NCBI RefSeq assembly: GCF_029871205.1 | Contig: NZ_SSOJ01000087.1 | Location: forward strand, 29,406 to 93,405 | Source: Pseudomonas sp. BN417 | GTDB taxonomy: Bacteria > Pseudomonadota > Gammaproteobacteria > Pseudomonadales > Pseudomonadaceae | Direction: 5' to 3' | Length of the DNA stretch: 64,000 bases | Shown: piece by piece, positions 43,609 to 52,026 of the stretch | How positions within the stretch are numbered: the stretch's first letter is position 1 | Layout: each line of letters begins with the position of its first letter | Program-made: the position numbers and the translations under genes | Notes under the pieces: generated by a model | What the model was told of the DNA's origin: nothing | The model's database searches: none | Seen by the model: only the letters and a program-made list of their open reading frames with translations

Positions 43609-44934
43609 TCAAAGGCCAAGCTCACGGCGCGGCCGGGTCAGGGTGTCGATCAGTGCGTACATGATCTTCTTCGCACAAGGGATCAGGTCGGGGATGTAGG
43701 TCGCGCCCATCCCGCCCAGCCCCTCGGCGACCGGCAGCGGCGCGCCCTGCGCCGGCCAGGGCCAGCCGATCCTCGCAGTCGGCACGCCGAAGCGGCGCAG
43801 GGCTGCACCGTCGGTCTGCCCGCCCAGCAGGTCGGGAACGCCGTGCGGGCGCCTCTCGATATGCTCCCAGCCCCGCTTGCAGGATTGCACGATCCAGTTC
43901 TGCGGGTCCGTGGTGCCGCCGGGTACCGAACCGTACATTTCCCAGTCCAGCACCAGCTCCGGGCGCAGCGCCTGTAGCTGGCGGACGAACTCGGCGAACT
44001 GTGCCTTGACCTCGCCGGGGGAGGTGCGGGGGTTGATCCGTACATCGAAGAAGATTTCGGTCAGCGCTCCGGGGAAGGCCGGGCGCTCCGGATCGCCGGC
44101 GCGGACCCCGGCAATCCAGCCATGCGGCTTGACCACCCCGGAGGTATTGCGCTCGGCGTAGTCGATGATCCACTGCTCCAGTTCCTGGATCACCGTGGCG
44201 GCCGGCACCACCGAGCTGCGGAAGCCCGGCGTGCCACGCGGCACTCCCGCGTAACCGAGGGTGCCGTGCACGCGCAGCTTGAACCAGCCCATGCCCGGCT
44301 CTTCGTGGTAGACCCAATTCCAGGGCTTCATGACGATGGCGAAATCCGGCGCGGCGCCACGGCTGAGCAAATGCACCACGCCGTTGGACATGCCGGACTG
44401 CTGGCGAGCGGAGACATCCACCGGCATACCGCCGTCGGCCGCGCCCACCAGCAGGTCGCCGATCAGCGGGACCTCTGCCTCGATCAGCGCGGTGGCCACT
44501 TCGGTGAGCGTGGCGAGCATGCCCTTGGGGTTCGAAGCCCCCAGGCCGAACACCCAGTCGTCGATCATCTGCGCCGAGGTCTGCATATCCGCCTCGGTGG
44601 CTTCGCCGGTGAGCAGCTTCTCGGCTTCATCGCATTCCAGATGGGTATCGATCGGCGCATAAAGCAGCACGCTGGCACCACCACCACTACCGCGCAGCTC
44701 GCCCAGCACGTTACCGCTGGTGAAGTTCATGGGCTGATAGCGCGCGGCCATGCCGATTTGTCGCAGATGGGCGGCCATGTACTCACTGGCCGCGCGGGCA
44801 GCGCCAGTCGGGCTGTGAATATCGGTGATGGCGTAGAGCAGGTGCTGGAGGCGCTTGGGATCGATCTTCGCGCAAGCCTGTTCGTACCATTTCATCTGTT
44901 CCGCAGAAAACGGAATCGGGGTGGTCGGTTGCAT
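43609..44934 (-). CDS. M20-family metallohydrolase
   Basis: This 441-residue protein resembles M20 zinc peptidases/deacylases: a catalytic half with ASVLLYAPIDTHLE and GLGASNPKGMLAT, an inserted dimerisation domain with FKLRVHGTLGYAGVPRGTPG, and the closing GLGGMGATYIPDL. The usual first metal histidine motif HxD is represented by IDTHLE, which should be checked, since it departs from the canonical HTDTVP. It may cleave an amide in the pathway. It starts 10 bases after the reductase stop. Confidence 0.82.
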   Translation of the reverse strand: MQPTTPIPFSAEQMKWYEQACAKIDPKRLQHLLYAITDIHSPTGAARAASEYMAAHLRQIGMAARYQPMNFTSGNVLGELRGSGGGASVLLYAPIDTHLECDEAEKLLTGEATEADMQTSAQMIDDWVFGLGASNPKGMLATLTEVATALIEAEVPLIGDLLVGAADGGMPVDVSARQQSGMSNGVVHLLSRGAAPDFAIVMKPWNWVYHEEPGMGWFKLRVHGTLGYAGVPRGTPGFRSSVVPAATVIQELEQWIIDYAERNTSGVVKPHGWIAGVRAGDPERPAFPGALTEIFFDVRINPRTSPGEVKAQFAEFVRQLQALRPELVLDWEMYGSVPGGTTDPQNWIVQSCKRGWEHIERRPHGVPDLLGGQTDGAALRRFGVPTARIGWPWPAQGAPLPVAEGLGGMGATYIPDLIPCAKKIMYALIDTLTRPRRELGL

Positions 44935-44944
44935 GGAGAGTTCC

Positions 44945-45970
44945 TTAGTTACTGGCGACGAACTGTTCGGCGAAGATGTTGCCGGGGTCGACGCCCAGCT
45001 CGATCAGACGCGCGGTGGCGGCGTCGATCATCGGTTGCGGGCCGCACAGGTAGGCGACTGTGTCAGGGGTCACATCCCCCTCCCGCAGGGCACTCACCGG
45101 GCTGCCATGGTGCAGCCCTTCGCGCGGCTCGCGGTCCACGCAGATACGGGCCTCCAGACTCGGTAGCCATTGCTGGCGCAACTCGATGTCGTCGAGACAG
45201 AACAAGGCATCCGGGTTTGCGCATCCAAAACTCAGCAGCATCGGTGGCTTGCGTCCGCCACCCTGACGCATGGCGTCGATCATCGACAGGATCGGCGCCA
45301 GCCCTGTGCCGCCAGCGACGAAGATGTGCGGCGCGCGGCGCTTTTCCTCCCGCAGGAAGAAGGCCCCATAAGGACCGGTAAGCGTCAACACATCTTCGGC
45401 CGCTGCCTTCTCTTCCAGGAAACTGGACATGGCCCCGCCGGGCAGCAAGCGGATGAGAAATTCCAGCTTGGGCAGTTCAGCAGCTGTACTCGACGGAGAG
45501 TAACTGCGCACTGAACCATACCCGGGCACTTCGATCTGCATGAACTGGCCGGGACGGAAGTCCAGCGAGTCACCGTCGGCCAGCTCCACGGTCAGGCGCA
45601 TCACGTTGCTGGCGATGCGCTCCACCGAATCGACGAATACGTGCACCTGCTGGGCGACGCTGGAACCGACCTCACTGCCGTAACCCAGCTCGAAGGTGCA
45701 ATCGGACTGCGCCTGGCACAGACACAACAGGCGCTGCCCGGCCGCATACTCGCTGGCCAGCAGGGTCGAACTGGCGCCGAGGCGAGTATGCGCCTCGCCC
45801 TCGGACAGCTGGGCGACACAACTCGAGCAACTGCCCGAGCGGCACTGATACAGCAGGGGAATTTCCGCTTCGAGCGCGGCGTCGAGAATGCTGGCATCGC
45901 CAGCGACACTGAGACTGCGGCTGACGCCGTCGGCAAAGTTGAAGGTGACTTGATGGAGGATGTCGTTCAT
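44945..45970 (-). CDS. Oxygenase reductase: 2Fe-2S ferredoxin plus FAD/NAD domains
   Basis: This 341-residue reductase has an N-terminal plant-type ferredoxin with the cluster motif CRSGSCSSC (and a later cysteine in LLCLCQA), an FAD domain with VRSYSPSS, and an NAD(P) domain with FVAGGTGLAPILSM and YLCGPQPMIDAA. The order equals that of CarAd-like and other one-piece reductases of Rieske oxygenases. The ATG at 45970 has GCGGAG upstream; an ATG at 46027 would sit at the predicted transcription start. It probably feeds electrons to the Rieske oxygenase at 48479. Confidence 0.92.
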   Translation of the reverse strand: MNDILHQVTFNFADGVSRSLSVAGDASILDAALEAEIPLLYQCRSGSCSSCVAQLSEGEAHTRLGASSTLLASEYAAGQRLLCLCQAQSDCTFELGYGSEVGSSVAQQVHVFVDSVERIASNVMRLTVELADGDSLDFRPGQFMQIEVPGYGSVRSYSPSSTAAELPKLEFLIRLLPGGAMSSFLEEKAAAEDVLTLTGPYGAFFLREEKRRAPHIFVAGGTGLAPILSMIDAMRQGGGRKPPMLLSFGCANPDALFCLDDIELRQQWLPSLEARICVDREPREGLHHGSPVSALREGDVTPDTVAYLCGPQPMIDAATARLIELGVDPGNIFAEQFVASN

Positions 45971-46034
45971 GGAATCTGGCTCCGCACAGGCATCGGACTC
46001 CAGCGGCGTACCGGCTGGGTTTGACATGGCCCGA

Positions 46035-46098
46035 TGTTAGGAAGCCCCCACCCCGGCCGCGCTCCCATGACGGTGCGGCTTATCCCATGAGCGCACAT
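46035..46098 (-). promoter_or_regulatory. Promoter of the reductase unit with shared GGGATAA element
   Basis: A 38-base block (46061-46098) containing GGGATAAGCCGC is about three-quarters identical to a block upstream of the Rieske gene. A -10-like TAACAT (plus positions 46035-46040) starts 47 bases after the first G of GGGATAA, the same distance as TAGGAT in the Rieske promoter. Confidence 0.7.
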
Positions 46099-46124
46099 TC
46101 CTCCCGCCCTGGCTGCGGGCAACA

Positions 46125-46153
46125 AAAAAAAGCCCGCACCAGAGGCGCGGGCA
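46125..46153 (-). terminator. Terminator of the Rieske-hydrolase-amidase operon
   Basis: On the minus strand GCCCGC-N9-GCGGGC is followed by eight T residues, 17 bases after the amidase stop. It separates this operon from the reductase promoter. Confidence 0.9.
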
Positions 46154-46169
46154 AATCAAAGGAGCTGGG

Positions 46170-47567
46170 TCAAAATCCAGGTGGATGCAGGCGGTGCCAG
46201 TCGGTGACCTTCTGCAACGCCATGCCGGCACGGCAAAGCAGCGCTTCGGCGCCCTTGCCGGCAATGAACTGGCAACCGATCGGCAGTCCCTCCCCGGTCA
46301 GCCCGCAGGGCAGGCTGATGCAGGGATGCCCGCTGACGTTGAAGGGCGCGGTGAACTGGATCAGCATCCGGTTGGCCTCCGGATCCCCCGCCAGACTGGC
46401 GAGCTGTTCATGGGTGGGCGCCGCGTAGGGTTGCACCGGCGCCAGCAGAAGATCGACCTCGCCCAGCACGCTTTCCAGCGCCCCGGTGAACCGCTGGGCC
46501 TCCAGCAGCACACGCTGATAGTCCATGGCGGACAGTTCCCGCCCGCCCTCGATCAGGCGGCTCAGCGCCGGGCCGTATTCAGCAGCGCGCTGCGGATAGG
46601 TATCGGCGTGTGCCACTGCGGTCTGCACGCCACAGTGCAATTCCCAGTTGCCGCTCACCACGCGGGTGTCCGGCATCCGAATGCGCACCAGGCTGCCACC
46701 ACCGTCGACGATGATCGCCATGACGGTGTCCAGCGCACGCCGGATCAACGGGTCCACCCCCTGGCTGATCCACTCTTCGTCTATGCCCACCCGCAAGCCG
46801 CGGAACGACTCTTCGACACCCGGCACCTCGAGGCAGACGCTGGGCAGCGAGGTGGGGTCCTTCGGATCGTGGCCCGCGATGGTCGACAACAGGAACAGGG
46901 CATCACGTGCGCTGCGGGTGATAGGTCCGATGTGATCGAGGCTGGCGGCCAGCTCGAAGCAGCCGTGACGGCTGACCCGCCCCCAAGTCGGCTTGAGGCC
47001 GGTCAGGCCGTTGGCGGTGGCGGGGAAACGGATCGAGCCGCCGGTGTCGCTGCCGACCGAGGCATAGCTAAGGCCAGCGGCTACCGCCACGCCGCTGCCG
47101 CTCGACGATGCGCCGGCCCAGTGCCCGGCTCCCCAGGGGTTGAGCGGATCGGGAATGCTCGGATGGTGGATCGCGAAGGCGCCTTCGGTCATCTGCAACT
47201 TGCCGAGCATCACCGTGCCGGCCTCGCGCAGGCGGGCGACCACGGTGGCATCCTCGGTCGGCAGGAAGTCACGATGGATCGGCATGCCAGCGGCGGTCGG
47301 GACATCGGAAGTCCACAACAGGTCCTTCACTGCCAGCGGAATGCCGTGCAGCGGACTGCGGCAAACGCCTCGCGCAAGTTCCCGCTCGGCCTCGCGGGCC
47401 TGCGCCAGGGCCAGCTCGGGAGTAACCCGGGCATAGGCGTTCAACTGCGGATCGAGCTGTTCGATACGCGCCAGCTGGGCCTGCGTCACCTCCACCGGCG
47501 ACAGCTTGCGGCTGCGGATCAGCTGCGACAGCTCGCAGAGTTCCAGGTAATGCAACGCACTGCTCAT
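46170..47567 (-). CDS. Amidase-signature family hydrolase
   Basis: This 465-residue protein has the Ser-cisSer-Lys triad of amidase-signature enzymes: the lysine in PLAVKDLLW, the glycine-rich signature GASSSGSGVAVAAGL and the nucleophile in GSDTGGSIRFPA (residues about 155-185). It overlaps the upstream hydrolase by four bases (ATGA at 47564-47567), so the two are coupled. Together with the M20-like enzyme it suggests that the substrate or an intermediate contains an amide bond. Substrate unknown. Confidence 0.93.
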   Translation of the reverse strand: MSSALHYLELCELSQLIRSRKLSPVEVTQAQLARIEQLDPQLNAYARVTPELALAQAREAERELARGVCRSPLHGIPLAVKDLLWTSDVPTAAGMPIHRDFLPTEDATVVARLREAGTVMLGKLQMTEGAFAIHHPSIPDPLNPWGAGHWAGASSSGSGVAVAAGLSYASVGSDTGGSIRFPATANGLTGLKPTWGRVSRHGCFELAASLDHIGPITRSARDALFLLSTIAGHDPKDPTSLPSVCLEVPGVEESFRGLRVGIDEEWISQGVDPLIRRALDTVMAIIVDGGGSLVRIRMPDTRVVSGNWELHCGVQTAVAHADTYPQRAAEYGPALSRLIEGGRELSAMDYQRVLLEAQRFTGALESVLGEVDLLLAPVQPYAAPTHEQLASLAGDPEANRMLIQFTAPFNVSGHPCISLPCGLTGEGLPIGCQFIAGKGAEALLCRAGMALQKVTDWHRLHPPGF

Positions 47568-48427
47568 GCAGGGCCTCCAAGAAAGGTCAGGGCGACGCCG
47601 TTGAACTCCTCCGGGCACTCGCTCTGCAGGTGGTGGGCGGCATTTCCCAGGATGTGCAGGCGGGCATCGGCGAACTGATTGACCATCAGCATCGGCACGT
47701 CGATGCCGCCGAACCAGTCATGCAGACCCCAGAGGATCAGGGTCGGTGCTGCGACGCGGGCGAATTCGCCCATCAGGTTCTCCCATTCGCCGAAGGCTCC
47801 GGGCTGTAGCAGCAGTTTTCGATAGGCCGGGTTGGCGCTGGCCTCGAAGCGCAGGCGTGCGGTTTCTTCGTCGAGAGCGGCATCGTCGTGCAGCTCGTAG
47901 CGGCGGATCAGCGCGCGCATCTTCTCCAGGCTCGGCCCCTCGCCGGCCAGGTAGTAGTCGCTCATCAGCGTCGCGGCGTGCTTGCTGAACAGCGGCAGCG
48001 GCGCCAGTACGCCACGCGCCACCGGCTGGGAGCCGATCAGCAGCAGACGTCCGACCCGCTCGGGATGGTCGGCGGCGAAGCGGATCGCCACGCAGCCGCC
48101 GAACGACTGGTTCACCAGGTGCGCACGCCGGATGCCGAGGGCATCCATGAAGCCGAGCAGCTTGCGCGCGTGCCAGGCGAACACCGGCCCTTCGACGGGC
48201 ACCATGTCGGACAGGCCGAACTGGGGAAAGTCGAGGAAATAGCAGCGGTGCCGGGCGGCGAATGCCGCAGCGCTATGCCGGAAGTTGCTCCACGCCGTGC
48301 TGCCGGGGCCACCGCCGTGGGTGAAGATCACCGGCAGGTCGGCATCGGGGCCGGCGACCTCGCGGTAGTGCAGACGCACGCCGTCGACTGTGACGAAACG
48401 ACTGTGCGCATCGATGTGTTGGTCCAT
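47564..48427 (-). CDS. Alpha/beta hydrolase of the meta-cleavage-product (BphD/CarC-like) type
   Basis: This 287-residue hydrolase has the oxyanion-hole segment FTHGGGPGSTAWSNFR typical of carbon-carbon bond hydrolases acting on ring-fission products, the nucleophile in LVNQSFGGCVA, a catalytic aspartate in LWGLHDWF and the histidine in LGNAAHHLQSE. In carbazole and biphenyl pathways such an enzyme follows extradiol ring cleavage. No extradiol dioxygenase is seen here, so it may act on another product. It lies 51 bases after the Rieske gene. Confidence 0.88.
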   Translation of the reverse strand: MDQHIDAHSRFVTVDGVRLHYREVAGPDADLPVIFTHGGGPGSTAWSNFRHSAAAFAARHRCYFLDFPQFGLSDMVPVEGPVFAWHARKLLGFMDALGIRRAHLVNQSFGGCVAIRFAADHPERVGRLLLIGSQPVARGVLAPLPLFSKHAATLMSDYYLAGEGPSLEKMRALIRRYELHDDAALDEETARLRFEASANPAYRKLLLQPGAFGEWENLMGEFARVAAPTLILWGLHDWFGGIDVPMLMVNQFADARLHILGNAAHHLQSECPEEFNGVALTFLGGPA

Positions 48428-48448
48428 CGCGAAAACCTCATAGGACGA

Positions 48449-48469
48449 CCCGGCGCCCTGGGCGCCGGG
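48449..48469 (-). promoter_or_regulatory. Intercistronic hairpin between the Rieske and hydrolase genes
   Basis: CCCGGCGCC-ctg-GGCGCCGGG is a perfect 9-bp stem without a T-run. It probably protects the 3' end of the oxygenase message, so that oxygenase is made in larger amount than the downstream hydrolase. Confidence 0.65.
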
Positions 48470-48478
48470 CCGGAGCGA

Positions 48479-49813
48479 TTACTCCTCGATTTGCTTGGTC
48501 TTGTAGCCAGGCCGCTCGCCGTCTGCGGTCTGCTTGAAGATCAGGCTGCTGGTCTTCACGGCTCCGGCCACGCCACGGCCAGGCTTGGCGATACCGCGAT
48601 TCCAGCGCGAGGCCAGCTTGCGCCAGGTGATCGGCGAAATATCGGTCGCCGCCAGCTGCTCGTCCTCCCAACCGGTGCCGTCGCTGTAGAAGTTCTGCAT
48701 CGCCTCGCGGGCATAGATGTCGCAATCGTTGAAGCCGTGCAGGCACAGCGGTTTGTAGACGTGCTCGTAGCGATAGTGATGCTTCTTGCGCTCGTCCTCG
48801 GTGTTACAGACGCGCACGATGACTTCCCAGTACTCATGGGTGTCATCGGTGATCGGCACGTACCACTCGTACTGGGTCAGGTGCTCGCCTGGCCAGTTCT
48901 CCACCATCAGCACGCCCGGCAGGACGACGGAGGTCCGGTAGGGACGGCCATTGACCCCCTCGACCTTCAGCCCCAATTCCTCGTTCTCCAGCACCGGCGC
49001 CCACTTGTCGGTGAACAGCCACTGCATCAGCCCCTTGGGACCGTTCTCATCCTCCACTGCCTGGATGCAGTCGTCGCTGGTCGGCAGCAGTCCGAGGGGC
49101 AACACCCAGTCCATGGCATGGACGATGGTGTTGTCCTTGTGCACCAGGATGTGCGCGTTGTCGAAGCCGTTCTCGCAAGCGATGCGCCAGTTGCCGTAAC
49201 CGGTGCGATGCATGCCCAGCACCACGGCGTTCTCGTCCAGCACGCTCGGCGAGGACGGCCACATGGGATGGGGGAACTGCTCGCTGCGCTCCGGGAAGCG
49301 GAACGGCAGGTCGTGGGCCAGCGGCGGCACGTCCTCATCCGGGAAGTCATCCTCGCGCACGAAGACGAAGATCATCCCGTTGACCTCGTGGACCGGGTAG
49401 GTGGTGATGCCGGTGGTGCCGATCAGCTTGTCTTCCGGGTTGGCGACAATGGTCACCAGCTTGCCGCTCTCGAGGTCGAAGGTGAAACCGTGGTACCAGC
49501 AGGAAATGGTGCTCTTGGTGAAGCAGGTCGGCTTCTCGGACAGGCGCACGCCACGGTGCAGGCACTGGTCCTTGAGGGCGAAGATCTTGCCATCGACACG
49601 GCGCAGGACGATCGGCACCCCGCAGATCTGCACGCCCTGCACCTGGTCCTCGACCAGTTCATGGCTGAACAGCGCCGGGTACCAGTGGTTGATGAAGCCC
49701 CAGGCCGCATCCTTGTAAGGCTGATACTGGCTCTGGGTCTTGGCGTTGTTGGTACGGGCATCGCTGATGCCGGACTTGACCACGCGACGGCGGATGATGG
49801 GTTGCTCGGACAT
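48479..49813 (-). CDS. Rieske non-heme iron oxygenase, CarAa-like terminal oxygenase
   Basis: This 444-residue protein closely resembles the terminal oxygenase of carbazole 1,9a-dioxygenase (CarAa). The Rieske cluster ligands are C84-x-H86 (QCLHRGV) and C105-x2-H108 (SCWYHGF). The mononuclear iron ligands lie in NGFDNAHILVHKD (H221 and H225) and the acidic ligand in GFNDCDIYAREAM (about 363-365); the closing YSDGTGWEDE and WRKLAS blocks also match. CarAa-type enzymes are homotrimers without a small subunit, and none is encoded here. About 30 N-terminal residues are extra. It heads the oxygenase-hydrolase-amidase operon. Confidence 0.93.
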   Translation of the reverse strand: MSEQPIIRRRVVKSGISDARTNNAKTQSQYQPYKDAAWGFINHWYPALFSHELVEDQVQGVQICGVPIVLRRVDGKIFALKDQCLHRGVRLSEKPTCFTKSTISCWYHGFTFDLESGKLVTIVANPEDKLIGTTGITTYPVHEVNGMIFVFVREDDFPDEDVPPLAHDLPFRFPERSEQFPHPMWPSSPSVLDENAVVLGMHRTGYGNWRIACENGFDNAHILVHKDNTIVHAMDWVLPLGLLPTSDDCIQAVEDENGPKGLMQWLFTDKWAPVLENEELGLKVEGVNGRPYRTSVVLPGVLMVENWPGEHLTQYEWYVPITDDTHEYWEVIVRVCNTEDERKKHHYRYEHVYKPLCLHGFNDCDIYAREAMQNFYSDGTGWEDEQLAATDISPITWRKLASRWNRGIAKPGRGVAGAVKTSSLIFKQTADGERPGYKTKQIEE

Positions 49814-49872
49814 GGATGATTCCCCAAGGGCTGACGGGACAATGGCGTCGCACTGCGGCGCGCTTGAGGGTC

Positions 49873-49936
49873 ATCCTAGGAATTGGCATCGGGGCTGACG
49901 CTCCCGGGACCGAGCGGCTTATCCCGGTAGCGCAGA
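49873..49936 (-). promoter_or_regulatory. Promoter of the Rieske operon with shared GGGATAA element
   Basis: The block 49899-49936 carries GCGCTACCGGGATAAGCCGC and matches the reductase promoter block. TAGGAT (plus positions 49873-49878) lies at the same distance downstream of GGGATAA. Placement just above the core promoter suits an AraC-type activator. The rest of the 296-base gap to 50109 holds no gene. Confidence 0.7.
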
Positions 49937-50109
49937 AAGTGCGCGGGGGGGCGGACATCCCTGTCCGTGTGAACTTTCGCGGCATGACGCCGGCACGTGG
50001 CTGTGGGCACCTATGGCGGGATCAGCACTGCGCGACGCTCAACCGCTGGTGCGCACGGCGCACCCTACGGAATCGGCCTCCGCCTCAGGACGTGTTTCGC
50101 AAGTCCAGA

Positions 50110-51111
50110 TCAGCGGGCCAGCGTCTCGGAGGGGCTTTCGCCGAAGCGGCGCTTGTAGTCCGTGGTGAAATGGCCGAGATGGTTGAAACCCCAGCGGAAG
50201 GCCACCGCTGTGACCGTGGTAGAGCCCTGACTCTGCCGTTGCAGCTCTTCCTGCACTTTGCGCAGCCGGACTTCCTTCAGGTACAGCATCGGCGAGGTAT
50301 TGCGAAAGCGCCGGAAACCGGTGAACAGCGAGCGGCTGCTGACCCCGGCGTGCTCGGCCATCTCGACGATGGTGATCGGCTCGTGGGCGTGCTCCTCGAT
50401 GAAGCGCTCGACCCGCTTGACGAAGGCGGGCGCGATGGACGTCCGTTCATCTTCGAACAGTTCTGCGCTGTAGGTGTGCGGCTGGCAAGCGAGCAAGGTG
50501 TTGACCAGCATGCTTTCATACTGCGCGCGCAGCAGCGGCGGCAGGTCCTCCTCCACCGAAAGGCAGTCGTAGATCCAGCCGACCATGCGCATCCAGCTCT
50601 GCCCCCGGGTCGTATCGAGGGGCATTTCTGGCTGGAACTCGATTTTCTTGCGCAGGGTGCGGCCGAGATGCTGCTGGCAGTGGCGCTCGAGCAGGCTGCG
50701 GTCGACGCGGATGATCAGCTTCTCGGTACCCGAGCAATGGTGGATCTTGAACGGCGAATGCGCATTGAGAATCGAGCCGAGACGCGGAGTGGAATGCACC
50801 CGATGGTTGCCGTACTCGATCATTTCCTGGCCGCGGATCGGCATCTGGATCAGGGCGAAGGACTCCATCACGCCCGGCTCGATGGTGATGTCGCCACCGT
50901 AGCTCATTCTGCCGATACCGATGCCGCCGAGACGACGGTAGAAGATGCGGGTATCCACAGCTCCCTTGGCATCCAGGCTTCGCAGGCGGTTCGCGCAGAA
51001 GATGTTTTCCCCCCAGCGGCGGGCCTCATCCAGGTCCTGGGTATGGCAAACCTCGAAACGGGAAAGGACGACCTCGGGGGGCGTCGCAGCTGAAAAAGCA
51101 AGATGTTCCAT
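50110..51111 (-). CDS. AraC-family transcriptional activator
   Basis: This 333-residue regulator has an N-terminal ligand-binding half (about 1-220) of the AraC-binding-2 type and a C-terminal double helix-turn-helix (EPITIVEMAEHAGVSSRSLFTGFRRF and FRWGFNHLGHFTTDYKRRFGES). The ATG at 51111 is preceded by GAGG; an upstream codon at 51162 is less likely. It lies directly next to the Rieske operon and is the best candidate for the factor that reads the GGGATAA elements. Its effector is unknown. Confidence 0.9.
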   Translation of the reverse strand: MEHLAFSAATPPEVVLSRFEVCHTQDLDEARRWGENIFCANRLRSLDAKGAVDTRIFYRRLGGIGIGRMSYGGDITIEPGVMESFALIQMPIRGQEMIEYGNHRVHSTPRLGSILNAHSPFKIHHCSGTEKLIIRVDRSLLERHCQQHLGRTLRKKIEFQPEMPLDTTRGQSWMRMVGWIYDCLSVEEDLPPLLRAQYESMLVNTLLACQPHTYSAELFEDERTSIAPAFVKRVERFIEEHAHEPITIVEMAEHAGVSSRSLFTGFRRFRNTSPMLYLKEVRLRKVQEELQRQSQGSTTVTAVAFRWGFNHLGHFTTDYKRRFGESPSETLAR

Positions 51112-51234
51112 AAGGCTGATCCTCTGCTCCAGTTGCGGTGGAACAGACTGTTGTCTGTGCAAGGCGTGCGAGCCGATTTCTAGTTGTGAGGTTCGGCTCT
51201 GCTTTTTTTGCGCATCGGCAATGCGCCATCACCG

Positions 51235-51256
51235 GTGTTATCCCTCTCGGTAACAC
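51235..51256. promoter_or_regulatory. Palindrome with GGGATAA upstream of the AraC gene
   Basis: GTGTTA-N10-TAACAC encloses TTATCCC, the reverse of GGGATAA. It lies 124 bases before the AraC gene start. Autoregulation by the same protein is a reasonable guess. A second small inverted repeat, GCGCAT-cggca-ATGCGC, is at 51210-51226. The gap 51112-51417 has no gene that I can support. Confidence 0.5.
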
Positions 51257-51417
51257 TTATGACGGCCCGACGCAGGCCCGTGAAACGACGCAAGAAGCAT
51301 GCCCCGGGCCTTGCCGGATCGACGGACGGCAGCCGCCCCGACCGATTTCCGGGCACGGGCCATCCAACCCCGTCCTAGAGCCGGGACGCGGCTGGAAAAC
51401 CCCGTGAATTCCCTCGT

Positions 51418-51966
51418 TCAGACTGCCGGCAGGGCCCGATCGGCACCGATCAGCACGAACAACAGGCGGGCTGGAGTGTTACCGGCGTTACGCCAGGCAT
51501 GGCGTGTTCCCATCTGGACCACCAGGTCCCCGCGCTGCAACAGGCTGGTGCAGCCATCATCGAGTTCGAGGGTGATCTCGCCATCGAGGACCACGCCGTA
51601 GTCGATGGTGTCGGTGCGATGGAACCCCGGTGCATCGGCCTCGAAGCGATCCCCGAGGCCGGGCAGGCGCTCGCACAGCTCCGCGGCGGCGGACTGCGGG
51701 TCGAATTCCGCGACTTCGAGGCCGGCCGGCGGGAAGGTCACCAGCATGGCGCAGGTACCGCCCGGTCCGGGGACTACCGAAGCCAGCGGCATGGCCGGCG
51801 CGGCAGCGGCGTCGACTATCTGCGGGACGGCACCGGTCTGCCAGACCACCGCTGCGGAGAAACCGGGTGAATGAACGAAGGATTCGGTGCCAGGCAACGG
51901 GCCGGCACTGACGACACGGGAACGACCGGCACTGTCGTGGCCGGTGACGATGCGTTTGACGGACAT
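51418..51966 (-). CDS. Cupin-domain protein
   Basis: This 182-residue protein has a C-terminal cupin barrel (GFHRTDTIDYGVVLDGEITL, then LLQRGDLVVQMGTRHAWRN). The metal-type histidines of the first motif are reduced to one (FHRTDTID), so catalytic metal binding is uncertain, and it may act in ligand binding or isomerisation. It follows the alcohol dehydrogenase gene by 60 bases on the same strand. Confidence 0.8.
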   Translation of the reverse strand: MSVKRIVTGHDSAGRSRVVSAGPLPGTESFVHSPGFSAAVVWQTGAVPQIVDAAAAPAMPLASVVPGPGGTCAMLVTFPPAGLEVAEFDPQSAAAELCERLPGLGDRFEADAPGFHRTDTIDYGVVLDGEITLELDDGCTSLLQRGDLVVQMGTRHAWRNAGNTPARLLFVLIGADRALPAV

Positions 51967-52026
51967 GCGGTAGCCTCCAGGCAGACACCGGCGGCGAGCC
52001 GCTCGACGCGCCGCTGGCGAAAGGTC

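Noticed and set aside
48479..49813. 3-ketosteroid 9-alpha-hydroxylase (KshA)
   Set aside because: The DUF1302/DUF1329 neighbours and DmpFG recall steroid clusters, but the iron-ligand and C-terminal blocks match CarAa much better than KshA.
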